The notes under the pieces: model-generated
Told to the model about the DNA's origin: nothing
What the model saw: the letters and a program-made list of their open reading frames with translations, nothing else
Database searches by the model: none
In this document: piece after piece, positions 8,678-16,558 of the stretch
Numbering within the stretch: position 1 is the first letter of the stretch
Layout of the letters: the number at the start of each line of letters is the position of its first letter
From: an uncultured Chloroflexota bacterium
GTDB lineage: Bacteria > Chloroflexota > Chloroflexia > Thermomicrobiales > UBA6265
Reading direction: 5' to 3'
Length of the DNA stretch: 17,578 nucleotides
Assembly: GCA_937901745.1 (NCBI GenBank)
Contig: CALGSZ010000075.1
Coordinates: 1-17,578, forward strand
Position numbers and translations under genes: made by a program

Positions 8678-9646
8678 TTAGCTCCGATCCACGATCTCGA
8701 TCACGCGCGCGAATTGCTCCAGGCTGCGCGGCGTACACGGGTCGAGTCCGGCGACCCAATGGCGGAGACCGAGCGAGCGGAAGCTGAGCGCGACCTCCGC
8801 CATTTGCTCCGGCGTGCCGCGAACCGGGTTCGGACGGACGCCGAGGTAGCCGTCCAGCGCGATGTTCGTCCCGGCGGTGCGGACGAGCGTGGCCGGGTCC
8901 CGGCCGACCTCGCGGCAGGCCTCATCCAGCTCAGCAAGGAGCGGCTTGAGTGTCGAGGGATCGTGATGCCAGGCGGAGTTCCAGGCGTCGGCATAGCGGG
9001 CGGTGAGCCGCATCATGCGCGGGCCGTCCGTGCCGACGAGGATGATGGGGCCGCCTTCCGCGCCGCGCGGGCCGCGCGGCAGGTTGACCGCGTTGTGGAC
9101 GGAGTAGTACGGACCTTGGACATCGGCCTGGCCCTCACGCAGGAGCGGCGCGATGATCGAGATCGCGTTCTCGAAGCGGGCGACTCGGTGGTCGAACGGG
9201 AATCCGAACATGTCGTACTCCGGCTTGTGCCACCCGGCGCCAACGCCGAGGACGAAGCGGCCGTCGCTGATTTCGTCGAGATTCTCCGCCATCTTAGCGA
9301 CGATGCTCGGATGCCGCCAGCCTAGGCACGTGACGAAGATGCCGAGGGTGATGCGGGAGGTGCCGGCGGCGAGCGCGGCGACGGTGGTCCACCCTTCCCA
9401 GACGCCCCGCGTCGGCGCGTCCTCCGGCTGCACGATGAAGTGGTCGGGGATCCAGACCGCGTCGTAGCCGAGCTCCTCGGCGACTTGAGTCATTTCCAGC
9501 ATGTCGCGGAAGCGGGGCGTGCCGCCGAAGGCGCTCCGGTCGGAGATCGGCATGATGAAGCCGATCCCCATCGGGCGTGACGAGGCTGGCCACCGGCCGA
9601 GCGGGCGAGGGGACGGAGCGGACGACGAGGCGCCGGAGACTGTCAT
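8678..9646 (-). CDS. LLM-class flavin-dependent oxidoreductase (2), tandem paralogue
   Basis: A 322-residue luciferase-like flavin oxidoreductase. After a Ser/Pro-rich lead of about 25 residues it has MGIGFIMPISDRSAF, AEELGYDAVWIPDHFIV, SRITLGIFVTCLGWRHPSIVAK, DEISDGRFVLGVGAGW, KPEYDMFGFPFDHR and MMRLTARYADAWN. It aligns with its downstream neighbour along most of its length but differs in the putative substrate loops, suggesting duplication and divergence. The frame stays open upstream to 9961 without family similarity, overlapping the permease gene; ATG 9646 is the start because the conserved part begins shortly after and AAGGAG lies 10 nt before it. Substrate and cofactor (FMN or F420) unknown. 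Confidence 0.9.
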   Translation of the reverse strand: MTVSGASSSAPSPRPLGRWPASSRPMGIGFIMPISDRSAFGGTPRFRDMLEMTQVAEELGYDAVWIPDHFIVQPEDAPTRGVWEGWTTVAALAAGTSRITLGIFVTCLGWRHPSIVAKMAENLDEISDGRFVLGVGAGWHKPEYDMFGFPFDHRVARFENAISIIAPLLREGQADVQGPYYSVHNAVNLPRGPRGAEGGPIILVGTDGPRMMRLTARYADAWNSAWHHDPSTLKPLLAELDEACREVGRDPATLVRTAGTNIALDGYLGVRPNPVRGTPEQMAEVALSFRSLGLRHWVAGLDPCTPRSLEQFARVIEIVDRS

Positions 9647-9747
9647 GTGCGCGCATCTCCTTGCTTGATGAGACGGATTCGCCGCGGGGGTATGAACGAT
9701 GCGGCGCTGGCGGGAGAATCGCTCTGGCCGCGCCGCATGCCGATCCC

Positions 9748-10500
9748 TCAGTCGAGATTCATCCGGCGGAGGCGCCAGGTGGCGAGGAGGAGCGAGATGA
9801 CGGTGACCAGGCCGAGAGTGATGAGGGAGCTCCGCACCGTGATCGCGCTCGAGAGGGTGTAGTCCGGGTCGTTGAGCAGGCGGACGAGGACGGACTCGAC
9901 GAAGTGGCGGACGCTGATCATGCGCAGCCCCGGGAGGAAGCGGCCGAGGAGGCTCTCCCAAATGAGGGAGTAGATGATGCCGGCTAGGAGGGCCCGCGAG
10001 ATGAGGAGGCTGACCAGCAGGAAGAGGGCCGCGTAGGCGACGACGCCGACGGCGGCGGCCGCGAGCATGGAGCCGAGTACGCGGAGGTTGTCCATCGCGT
10101 CGCCACGATAGGCGAGGGCGTACGTCGCGGTCAGGCCGAGGAGGATGAGCGGGCCGGCGACGGCCACCACGCCGAGGAACTTTTCCACGACGATCCGGAG
10201 CCGGCTAATCGGCTTGAGGATGAGATAGGGCAGAGTGTTGTCCTCGAGCTCATTGCCGAACGCGCCGGTGGCCAGGATGAGGACGGTGATCGGCAGGAGC
10301 GTCGGCGCGACGAGTCCACGGAAGATGGTCCCGACGACGAAGGACCGCGGCTCGTCAACATCCGGATTGATGAGGTAGATGGCGGCGAAGAGGGCAGGGA
10401 TGAAGGCGAGGGCCGCGACGATCCTGACCGCCTTGCCGCCGGTCGCCTGGCGGACGGTCAGCGCGAAGACGGGGAACGCTCTCCAGGTCAGAGTTGCCAT
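9748..10500 (-). CDS. ABC-2 type transporter permease
   Basis: A 250-residue integral membrane protein with six predicted helices at about 25-44, 62-82, 104-131, 142-166, 170-187 and 223-241. Between helices 2 and 3 it has FGNELEDNTLPYLILKPISR, the cytoplasmic coupling segment of ABC-2 export permeases. Such proteins pair with a separate ATPase to export drugs, lipids or polysaccharides, or to anchor gliding or sporulation complexes. No ATPase is adjacent: the upstream gene is an MscS channel and the downstream gene an LLM oxidoreductase, so the partner must be elsewhere or lost. GAAGGA lies 6 nt before the ATG. Substrate unknown. Confidence 0.85.
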   Translation of the reverse strand: MATLTWRAFPVFALTVRQATGGKAVRIVAALAFIPALFAAIYLINPDVDEPRSFVVGTIFRGLVAPTLLPITVLILATGAFGNELEDNTLPYLILKPISRLRIVVEKFLGVVAVAGPLILLGLTATYALAYRGDAMDNLRVLGSMLAAAAVGVVAYAALFLLVSLLISRALLAGIIYSLIWESLLGRFLPGLRMISVRHFVESVLVRLLNDPDYTLSSAITVRSSLITLGLVTVISLLLATWRLRRMNLD

Positions 10501-10517
10501 GCGTCGTCCTTCGCCGG

Positions 10518-10566
10518 GCGGGATTGCCTGTCCCGCGTCCTACGCTCGATATCCCCTCGCGGGGAT
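10518..10566. repeat. Two small hairpins between the MscS and permease genes
   Basis: GCGGGA/TCCCGC (10518-10523/10531-10536) and ATCCCC/GGGGAT (10551-10556/10561-10566, 4-nt loop) are perfect 6-bp stems just upstream of the permease start. No T-run follows either. They could end the mscS transcript or sit in the permease leader. The rest of the 192-nt gap shows nothing clear. Confidence 0.3.
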
Positions 10567-10692
10567 TGCGCGAATCGCTTTTCTCTTCGGTGGCAGGCGA
10601 TGTCTGGCGCCGGTCCTCGGGAGCGTCGGCGCGTGAGCCGCGATGCTGGCGCGCATGTCCCTACCACCGCGATGTAGGCTAAACCAACCGCG

Positions 10693-11559
10693 CTACAACC
10701 GCCAACGACGCACGCTCACCCGCGCCTCAGGGAAAGCCTCGCGCAGGCGGCGGATGACATCCTCGCGCACCGCCTCGTCGTCTGGGCCGGACCACATCAC
10801 CTGCAGCTGCTGCGTGCGAATCGCGCGCGGGCGGGTGGGTTTCGCCGCCGATTCGCCGTCCTTGCCGCTGTCGAAGACGCGCGGCAAGCGCAGCGTCACG
10901 ACCGACGGCCGGCGCCGGATTTCGAGCGATGATGCGAGGCTCGGCAGGTCCGCGAGAGTTGCCCGCGCTTTGTCCTTTGCGGCGGTGAGGGAGCCGGTGA
11001 GGCCGGAAAGGGTGATGACGGTGCGCACCGGCCGCTGCGGACTCCGGTTGATGACCGACGTCGTGAAGATCAGCGAGTTCGGCGTGACGACGCGGTCGCC
11101 GTCATCGGTGCGGACGACGGTGGCGCGGAACGTGATGTCCTCGACTTTACCCTCGATGTTCTGACCGACGAAGGAGATGCGGTCGCCGACCGCGTATGGA
11201 CGCTCGAAAAGGATGACGATCCCGGCGGCGAAGCTCTGCAGCACATTCTGCAGGCCGAGTCCGACCGCGAGCGTGCCGAGCCCGATTGCCGCGATCAGGC
11301 CCGACCAGGTCAGGCCCCAAAGGCTGAAGAGGAGCGTCGTCGCGGCCAGATAGACGGCGAGCGGGATGGACCGCAAGACGAGGACTCGCGCGCTGTCCGA
11401 GACGGCAGCGCGATCGAGCCGGCGCCGGATGGGACGTCGCACGAGCCGCGCGACGGCGTATGCCAGCAAGAAGATGACGATGGCTTCGAGCACGCCGAAG
11501 CCAATCGCCAGCAGCTGGTCGAGCGCGTTATCGAGCAGCGTGCGAAGACTCTCGGGCAT
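10693..11559 (-). CDS. MscS-family mechanosensitive ion channel
   Basis: A 288-residue channel, close to the 286 residues of E. coli MscS. Three helices are visible: TM1 about 14-37, TM2 about 59-81, and the pore-lining TM3 from about 86, rich in Gly and Ala (LIAAIGLGTLAVGLGLQNVL), continuing into SFAAGIVILFERPYAVGDRI. This matches the MscS core GLAVGLALQ...AAGxxLxxxRPF. A beta domain (about 124-180, with VEDITFRATVVRTDDGDRVVTPN) and an alpha/beta C-terminal domain follow. These channels open under membrane tension to release solutes during osmotic downshock. It stands alone, flanked by 185 nt on its 5' side and 192 nt on its 3' side. The Shine-Dalgarno is weak (GGTGG). Family call is secure; conductance and gating role are inferred. 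Confidence 0.93.
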   Translation of the reverse strand: MPESLRTLLDNALDQLLAIGFGVLEAIVIFLLAYAVARLVRRPIRRRLDRAAVSDSARVLVLRSIPLAVYLAATTLLFSLWGLTWSGLIAAIGLGTLAVGLGLQNVLQSFAAGIVILFERPYAVGDRISFVGQNIEGKVEDITFRATVVRTDDGDRVVTPNSLIFTTSVINRSPQRPVRTVITLSGLTGSLTAAKDKARATLADLPSLASSLEIRRRPSVVTLRLPRVFDSGKDGESAAKPTRPRAIRTQQLQVMWSGPDDEAVREDVIRRLREAFPEARVSVRRWRL

Positions 11560-11662
11560 GCCACCAACGACGACGGTCGCCGGGCGGCTTGCCTCGATCG
11601 GCGCCGTCGCTCACGAAGCGCGAGACGGGTCAGCGCGGCGGGTCAGTGGCGGGGCGATGAAA

Positions 11663-11714
11663 GCTCGGCAGCCGTCCGATGTCCCACGTGGGAAGCATCG
11701 AGAGGCTGCCGAGC
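11663..11714 (-). terminator. Complex stem-loop terminator of the sugar ABC operon
   Basis: GCTCGGCAGCC (11663-11673) pairs perfectly with GGCTGCCGAGC (11704-11714). The loop pairs again: CGATG (11677-11681) with CATCG (11696-11700), capped by the 12-bp palindrome TCCCACGTGGGA (11682-11693). It starts 30 nt after the binding-protein stop, and on the minus strand the stem is followed by TTTC. A factor-independent terminator or 3' mRNA stabiliser is likely. Confidence 0.7.
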
Positions 11715-11744
11715 GTAGGCGATCAGTGACCGGACCGCGCGAGC

Positions 11745-12767
11745 TTACGCGCCGGGGGTCGCCTCGGGCGTGCCGACGACGATGCCGGCTTCCTCGGCGC
11801 GCTCGGCCTGACCGAGATTATCAGCGGTGATGAGCGCGGGCGTCAGGTAGGTATCGTGCTGCTCCGGCTCCTTGTTGTCGCGCAGGTAGGCGACGAGGAT
11901 GTCGATCGCGCCACGCGCCTGTCCACCGGGGAACTGCTCGATCGTCGCGGCCATGCGGCCGTCGCGGATGGCGACGAGCGCCTCCGGCAGCGCGTCGAAG
12001 CCGATGATCGGGATGGAGAGGTTGTTCGCCTCGGCGACCTCGATCACGCCGAAGGCCATGTCGTCGTTCGCGCAGACGACAGCGGCCGGATTCGGGTGAG
12101 CGGCCAGGCCAGCTTCCATGACCCGGACCGCCTCGTCGCGGCGGAACTGCGCCGTTTGATCGAAGACGATCTGGATCTTGTCCTGCTCGGCCAGGACCTC
12201 CTTCAGGCCCTTGTCGCGGTCGATGGCCGGCGTCGCGCCCGGCTGGCCCTGCAGCTCGAAGATTTCGCCGCCATCCGGCAGGATCTCGATCAGGTAGCGA
12301 CCCTGCTGGCGACCACCCTCGACGTTGTCCGCGCCGACGTGGGCGAGGGTATCAGCGCCGGTGACGTTGCGGTCGACGGTCACGACCGGCACGCCGGCCT
12401 CAATCGCCGCCTGGATCGCCGGCGCGAGCGCGTTCGCGTCGTTCGGGCTGATGACGATGCCATTGACGCCCTGAGCGACAGCGGCCTCGATGTCCGCCGA
12501 CTGCTTCGTCGAGCTTGCCTGACCGCCTTCCTGTCCATCGAGCGGGACGAGCTCAACGCCGAGGCTGGTGGCGTGCTCTTCCGCGAGCTTCATCATGTGG
12601 ACGAAGAACGGGAAGCCGAGGCTTGGCACCGAGAACGCGATCCGCAGAGAGTCCTGCGCGAAGCCGACACGGGAGATGTATGGAAGCGCAATCGCCGCGC
12701 TCGCGGAGGCCTTGACGAACCGCCGCCGGTTCAGCCGATGGTGAAATACCCGGTTCACGTTGTTCAT
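11745..12767 (-). CDS. Sugar ABC transporter substrate-binding protein (ribose/CUT2 type)
   Basis: A 340-residue periplasmic-binding-protein family member (RbsB-like, Peripla_BP_4). The N-terminus has a twin-arginine signal: RRRFVK at 14-19, then a moderately hydrophobic stretch and a likely cut after GFA (37). There is no lipobox Cys, unusual if the host is monoderm. The mature part begins LRIAFSVPSLGFPFFVHMMK and contains GVNGIVISPNDANAL, VPVVTVDRN, AVVCANDDMAFGVIEVAE and IPIIGFDALPEALVAI, the classic two-lobe sugar-binding pattern. The C-terminus ends in TPEATPGA. ATG 12767 follows AAGGAGGA by 9 nt; an in-frame TTG at 12776 has no room for that site. Last gene of the importer operon. The ligand is a pentose, hexose or polyol, not identifiable here. 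Confidence 0.92.
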   Translation of the reverse strand: MNNVNRVFHHRLNRRRFVKASASAAIALPYISRVGFAQDSLRIAFSVPSLGFPFFVHMMKLAEEHATSLGVELVPLDGQEGGQASSTKQSADIEAAVAQGVNGIVISPNDANALAPAIQAAIEAGVPVVTVDRNVTGADTLAHVGADNVEGGRQQGRYLIEILPDGGEIFELQGQPGATPAIDRDKGLKEVLAEQDKIQIVFDQTAQFRRDEAVRVMEAGLAAHPNPAAVVCANDDMAFGVIEVAEANNLSIPIIGFDALPEALVAIRDGRMAATIEQFPGGQARGAIDILVAYLRDNKEPEQHDTYLTPALITADNLGQAERAEEAGIVVGTPEATPGA

Positions 12768-12844
12768 CGTCTGCAATCCTCCTTGGCTTTCTCCCGATCA
12801 ACCGTGTGCTGAATCATCGCTCACGACTGCTCGATCCCTGCCAT
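12764..12844 (-). other. Two mini-ORFs upstream of the binding-protein gene
   Basis: On the minus strand ATG 12844 opens a 7-codon frame (MAGIEQS, stop at 12821) preceded by AAAGGAGG three bases upstream. ATG 12817 opens a 17-codon frame (MIQHTVDREKAKEDCRR) whose TGA overlaps the start codon of the binding-protein gene (ATGA). They may be leader peptides that couple or tune translation, or chance. No database family can be assigned at this size. Confidence 0.3.
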
Positions 12845-12896
12845 CGTCCTCCTTTCCACGACATCGGCAATCGCGGGCTTCACGAGATGGGTGCCG

Positions 12897-12917
12897 CGAT
12901 GTCGCTCCATGACATCG
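12897..12917. repeat. Intercistronic stem-loop after the permease gene
   Basis: CGATGTC (12897-12903) pairs perfectly with GACATCG (12911-12917) around a 7-nt loop, beginning 16 nt after the permease stop. In importer operons such elements can cause RNA processing that lets the binding protein be made in excess of the membrane parts. That role is inference; no T-run follows, so readthrough is expected. Confidence 0.4.
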
Positions 12918-12933
12918 TCTGGTGGCGCCTCGC

Positions 12934-13956
12934 CTACCGTCGCTGCTTGACCAGCCGGTCGATGAAGACGGAGAGGACGATGATGGCGCCGATGACGACT
13001 GGCTGCAGGTACGACGAGACGCCGAGAATGACGAGTCCGTTATTCAGGACGCCGATCAGCATGATGCCGACCAGCGTGCCGATGACGCCGCCCTCGCCGC
13101 CGAAGAGGCTGGTTCCGCCGATGACGACCGCGGCGATCGCTTGCAGTTCATAGTTCTGCCCGGCGATCTGCTCGGCGGAGTTCAGGCGGGAGGTGAGCAA
13201 GAAGGCGGCGACGCCGGCGCAGAACCCGGTGATGACGTAGACGCTCATCGTCAGGAGCGTGACGTTCAGGCCGGAGAGCCGGGCCGCTTCCGGGTTCCCG
13301 CCGAGGGCGTAGATCCAGCGGCCGTAGCGCGTGTATCGCAAGACGATGTGCGCGACGATGACGAAGCCGAGCAGGACCACGACCGGGATCGGGATCTCCC
13401 AGATATAGCCCTTGCCCCAGCGGGTGAAGTCGTCCGAGAAGGAGCTGATGGGTTGCCCGCCGGACCAGAGGAGCGTGGCGCCGCGCCAAGCGCCCAAGCC
13501 GCCAAGGGTGACGACAAAGGCGGGGATTTCCAGCTTCGCGATCAGGAATCCTTGGAGCAGGCCGATGGCGAGGCCGACGCCGACGGCAGCCAGAAAGGCG
13601 TAGAGGACGTGGATGCCGCCCTCGTCCTTGACGCCGCCAGCGAGCAAGCTGCGTGTTCCCTTCGCCGCGGAGGCGGCAACGATCCCGGAGAAGGCCAGCG
13701 CCGAACCGACCGAGAGATCGATGCCGCGGGTCAGGATGACGAAGGTCATCCCGACGGCGATGATCCCGACGAAGGAGATCTGCCGCATGACGTTGAGGAA
13801 GTTGCCGGAGGTCCGGAACCCTGGCTCGAGGATGGAGAAGACGACGATGAGGACCAGGAGGAAGATGACCGGGGCGAACCGGCCGAGAATATCGATGATG
13901 TCCGTGGGGCGCGCGGGTCGCGCTGCCGCTGCCGGGCTTGTGAGTGGGCGTGCCAT
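12934..13956 (-). CDS. Sugar ABC transporter permease (RbsC-like, CUT2)
   Basis: A 340-residue polytopic membrane protein of the BPD_transp_2 family. After a Pro/Ala-rich cytoplasmic lead (about 1-20) come about eight to ten helices. Landmarks are GIDLSVGS (78-85), the coupling loop TRYGRWIYALGGNPEAARLS (209-228) that docks on the ATPase, and VVIGGTSLFGGEGGVIGTL (277-295), all typical of ribose, xylose and galactose permeases. Presumably a homodimer forming the membrane channel with the ATPase encoded 47 nt upstream. Start at 13956 follows AAGGA by about 10 nt. The pairing with a single double-domain ATPase and one binding protein makes a complete importer. Confidence 0.94.
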   Translation of the reverse strand: MARPLTSPAAAARPARPTDIIDILGRFAPVIFLLVLIVVFSILEPGFRTSGNFLNVMRQISFVGIIAVGMTFVILTRGIDLSVGSALAFSGIVAASAAKGTRSLLAGGVKDEGGIHVLYAFLAAVGVGLAIGLLQGFLIAKLEIPAFVVTLGGLGAWRGATLLWSGGQPISSFSDDFTRWGKGYIWEIPIPVVVLLGFVIVAHIVLRYTRYGRWIYALGGNPEAARLSGLNVTLLTMSVYVITGFCAGVAAFLLTSRLNSAEQIAGQNYELQAIAAVVIGGTSLFGGEGGVIGTLVGIMLIGVLNNGLVILGVSSYLQPVVIGAIIVLSVFIDRLVKQRR

Positions 13957-14003
13957 CTCCGCTCTATCCTTGACTATGCCGCCATTTGCTCACGCGGGCG
14001 TTG

Positions 14004-15551
14004 TCAGGCAGCCGGCCGGCCTTCGTTGAGACCGGTGGCCAGCGCCATGATCTTTTCCTGCGTCGCTTCGGCGCGCGACAGCTCTCCGGCGATCATGCCC
14101 CTGCGCATGACGAGCACGCGGTCGCTCATGCCGAGGATCTCCGGCAGTTCAGAGGAGATCATCAGAATCGCGACGCCGCGCTGGGCGAGTTGACTCAACA
14201 GGTGATGCACTTCCGCCTTGGCTCCGATATCGACGCCGCGCGTCGGCTCATCCACGAGCAGGATTTTCGGCTCTAGCGCCAGCCACTTGGCCAGCACGAC
14301 CTTCTGCTGGTTCCCGCCTGAGAGGTTGCGCACCTTCTGCTCTAGGCCGGGAGTCCGGATCTGAAGCGCGTTGACAAAGGATTGGGCCAGGCGCCGCTCC
14401 TCCGCCAGACGCACGAAGCCGCCCCGGCAAATCCGCGAGAGGGCCGCGAGGCTGATGTTCTCGCGCACCGCCAGCTCGAGCACCAGCGCTTGCTGCTTGC
14501 GGTCCTCCGGCACGAGCCCGATGCCGAGCCGGATGGCGTCTTGCGGCGAGCGGATCGTCACTGGCTGGCCGTCGATGAGGATCTCGCCGCTGTCGTAGTG
14601 GTCGGCGCCGAAGATGGCGCGAACGAGCTCCGTGCGGCCGGAGCCGACCAGACCAGCGAGGCCGACGATCTCCCCGGCGCGCACCTGGAAGGAGATGTCT
14701 TTCAACACGATCGCGGACGGATCGCGCCGCGTGCCGGTGCGGCTCAAGCCGCGAACCTCCAGCACCGGCCGTTCGGAGACTTGGCTGTCTTCCTTCTGGA
14801 AGAGGTCTTCCAACCGGCGGCCTACCATCAGCTGCACCACCTGCTCCGGTGTGGCCTGGGCGGTGATGAGATCGCCGACGTTCTGCCCGTCGCGCAGGAC
14901 GGTGATCCGGTCGGAGATAGCGAAGACTTCTTCCAGGCGGTGGGAGATGAAGATGATGCCGAGCCCTTGCGCCTTCAGCCCGCGGATGATGTCGAGCAGA
15001 GCCGCGACCTCCGCCTCGGTCAACGCCGAGGTCGGCTCGTCCATGATGACGATTCGGCTGTTATAGGAGAGTGCCTTGGCGATCTCGACCATCTGCTGCT
15101 GCGCCACGCTGAGATCGCGGACGACAGCGGCGGGATCGAGCTGGACGCCGAGACGACCGAGGAGCTCTGTCGCCGCCTGACGCAGGGAACTCCAGCGGAC
15201 AAAGCCGCTGGCGCTCGGCTCGCGGCCGATGAAGATATTCTCCTCGACCGTTAGGTTCGGGAAGAGGTTGAACTCCTGGTAGATGATGGAGATGCCGAGC
15301 TGTTGCGCCTGGTGCGGGTTGCTCAGCGTGACGGGGCGCCCTTCGAGCAAGATGTGGCCCTCGTCCGGCTCATAGACGCCGGAGAGGATTTTCATCAGCG
15401 TGCTCTTGCCGGCGCCGTTCTCCCCGACGAGCGCGAGGCATTCGCCGGGATAGACCTCGAGACTGACGCTTTTCAGCGCCTGGACGCCGGGGAACTGCTT
15501 GCTGATACCTTCCATGCGCAACAGTGGCTGCTGCGCTGGCATGTCATCCAT
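14004..15551 (-). CDS. Sugar ABC transporter ATP-binding protein (RbsA/MglA-like, CUT2)
   Basis: A 515-residue protein with two ABC domains in one chain, the CUT2 sugar-importer layout. Domain 1 has Walker A GENGAGKS (43-50), a signature region LSVAQQQ (147-153) and Walker B IVIMDEPTSAL (167-177). Domain 2 has the degenerate Walker A GLVGSGRT (300-307), normal in this family, then LSGGNQQ (410-416) and ILLVDEPTRGVD (430-441). Thus one site is probably catalytic and the other regulatory. First gene of the importer operon (ATPase, permease, binding protein). AGGGTG lies a few bases before ATG 15551; the ATG at codon 4 is a weaker alternative. Powers uptake of a sugar or polyol; no adjacent kinase or isomerase hints at which one. 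Confidence 0.95.
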   Translation of the reverse strand: MDDMPAQQPLLRMEGISKQFPGVQALKSVSLEVYPGECLALVGENGAGKSTLMKILSGVYEPDEGHILLEGRPVTLSNPHQAQQLGISIIYQEFNLFPNLTVEENIFIGREPSASGFVRWSSLRQAATELLGRLGVQLDPAAVVRDLSVAQQQMVEIAKALSYNSRIVIMDEPTSALTEAEVAALLDIIRGLKAQGLGIIFISHRLEEVFAISDRITVLRDGQNVGDLITAQATPEQVVQLMVGRRLEDLFQKEDSQVSERPVLEVRGLSRTGTRRDPSAIVLKDISFQVRAGEIVGLAGLVGSGRTELVRAIFGADHYDSGEILIDGQPVTIRSPQDAIRLGIGLVPEDRKQQALVLELAVRENISLAALSRICRGGFVRLAEERRLAQSFVNALQIRTPGLEQKVRNLSGGNQQKVVLAKWLALEPKILLVDEPTRGVDIGAKAEVHHLLSQLAQRGVAILMISSELPEILGMSDRVLVMRRGMIAGELSRAEATQEKIMALATGLNEGRPAA

Positions 15552-15591
15552 GCGTCACCCTGCACACCGGCTCTGATCAGATTGTGTGCGT

Positions 15592-15621
15592 TACGTACCA
15601 GACGGCGCGCGCGCCTGTCAA
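15592..15621 (-). promoter_or_regulatory. Candidate promoter of the sugar ABC operon
   Basis: On the minus strand a perfect TTGACA (15621-15616) is followed after 18 bp by TACGTA (15597-15592), a poor -10. The spacer contains the perfect 12-bp palindrome GGCGCGCGCGCC (15604-15615). A strong -35 with a poor -10 and a palindrome in the spacer would suit a regulated promoter; the regulator is unknown. Confidence 0.4.
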
Positions 15622-15684
15622 ACGGCAGGTTGGGGCATGGCCGCGAGACGCACTGGGGAGCGGGAGATGAGAAGGATGGGGCCG

Positions 15685-16548
15685 CTACAGGCTAACCGCC
15701 TGCATGAACCGCTCGATGGCGCGGATATGGTCGCGCGGAGTGGCGAGTCCGGCGCCCATCGTGTTGACCGAGAGATGCGTCGCGCCAGCCTCTCGCCAGC
15801 GCTCGACCTCGTCGCGCCACTCTTCTTCCGGCACCGCTCGCAGATCGAGCCGGGCATCGATGCCGACCGCGTCTGGTGAGCGGCCAGCCTCAGCGATGTA
15901 GCGACGCAAGCGCTCGATGCGGTCACGCTGCTCGTCGGTGATGCGGCCTTGCGGCAGCCAGCCATCGCCGAGGCGGGCGACGCGGCGCAGCACGGGCTCC
16001 GCCATACCGCCGATCCAGATGGGAATCGGCCGCTGGACGGGCAGCGGGTTGAGTCCGGCCTCGGTAATGTGGTGGAACTTGCCGTGGAAGGTGACGACTG
16101 GTTGCGTCCAGAGGAGCCGCATGACGGCGATTTGCTCCTCGAAGCGGCGCGCGCGGCTGGAGAAATCCATGCCGAGCGCTTCGTACTCGACCGCGTTCCA
16201 GCCGATGCCGACGCCGAGACGGAATCGTCCGGAGGTGAGGATGTCGACTTGCGCCGCTTGCTTGGCGACGAGCGTCGTCTGCCGCTGTGGCAGGACGATG
16301 ACGCCGGTGACGAGGTCGAGCTTCGGCGCGACGGCAGCGAGATAGCCGAAGAGCACAAAGGGCTCGTGGAACTGATCGCGGTGCGAGTAGCGTGTCCAAC
16401 CGGGGCGGTTGGTGGGATCGGCGCCGAGGACGTGGTCGTAGGCGAGGAGGTAGCGATAGCCCAGATCCTGTGCCGCCTGCGCGTAGTCGCGCAGAACCGC
16501 CGGGTCCGTACCGATCTCCAACTGAGGAAACGTGACGCCGAGCTGCAT
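15685..16548 (-). CDS. LLM-class oxidoreductase (3), probably F420-dependent (TIGR03619-like)
   Basis: A 287-residue luciferase-like oxidoreductase of a different branch from the two at 7578-9646. It starts MQLGVTFPQLEIG and has AAQDLGYRYLLAYDHVLG, LVTGVIVLPQRQTTLVAKQA, DILTSGRFRLGVGIGWNAVEYEALG, RRFEEQIAVMRLLW and PIPIWIGGMAEPVLRR. These fit TIGR03619-type enzymes, often assigned to F420; the cofactor is inferred. The frame stays open to 16962 without family similarity, so ATG 16548, where the barrel's first strand begins, is the start. No Shine-Dalgarno is visible, and a TACAAT box lies 10 nt upstream, suggesting a nearly leaderless mRNA. It is transcribed toward the sugar importer but separated by 133 nt containing that operon's likely promoter. 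Confidence 0.9.
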   Translation of the reverse strand: MQLGVTFPQLEIGTDPAVLRDYAQAAQDLGYRYLLAYDHVLGADPTNRPGWTRYSHRDQFHEPFVLFGYLAAVAPKLDLVTGVIVLPQRQTTLVAKQAAQVDILTSGRFRLGVGIGWNAVEYEALGMDFSSRARRFEEQIAVMRLLWTQPVVTFHGKFHHITEAGLNPLPVQRPIPIWIGGMAEPVLRRVARLGDGWLPQGRITDEQRDRIERLRRYIAEAGRSPDAVGIDARLDLRAVPEEEWRDEVERWREAGATHLSVNTMGAGLATPRDHIRAIERFMQAVSL

Positions 16549-16558
16549 GTCGAGAGGG

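Noticed and set aside
9647..9961. N-terminal extension of LLM oxidoreductase (2)
   Set aside because: The added residues are Pro/Arg/His-rich, overlap the permease gene and lack similarity; the ATG at 9646 has a proper ribosome site.
12922..14193. 423-codon plus-strand frame opposite the sugar permease
   Set aside because: Very rich in Asp, Glu and Gly with no domain; it is antisense to a clear RbsC-like gene.
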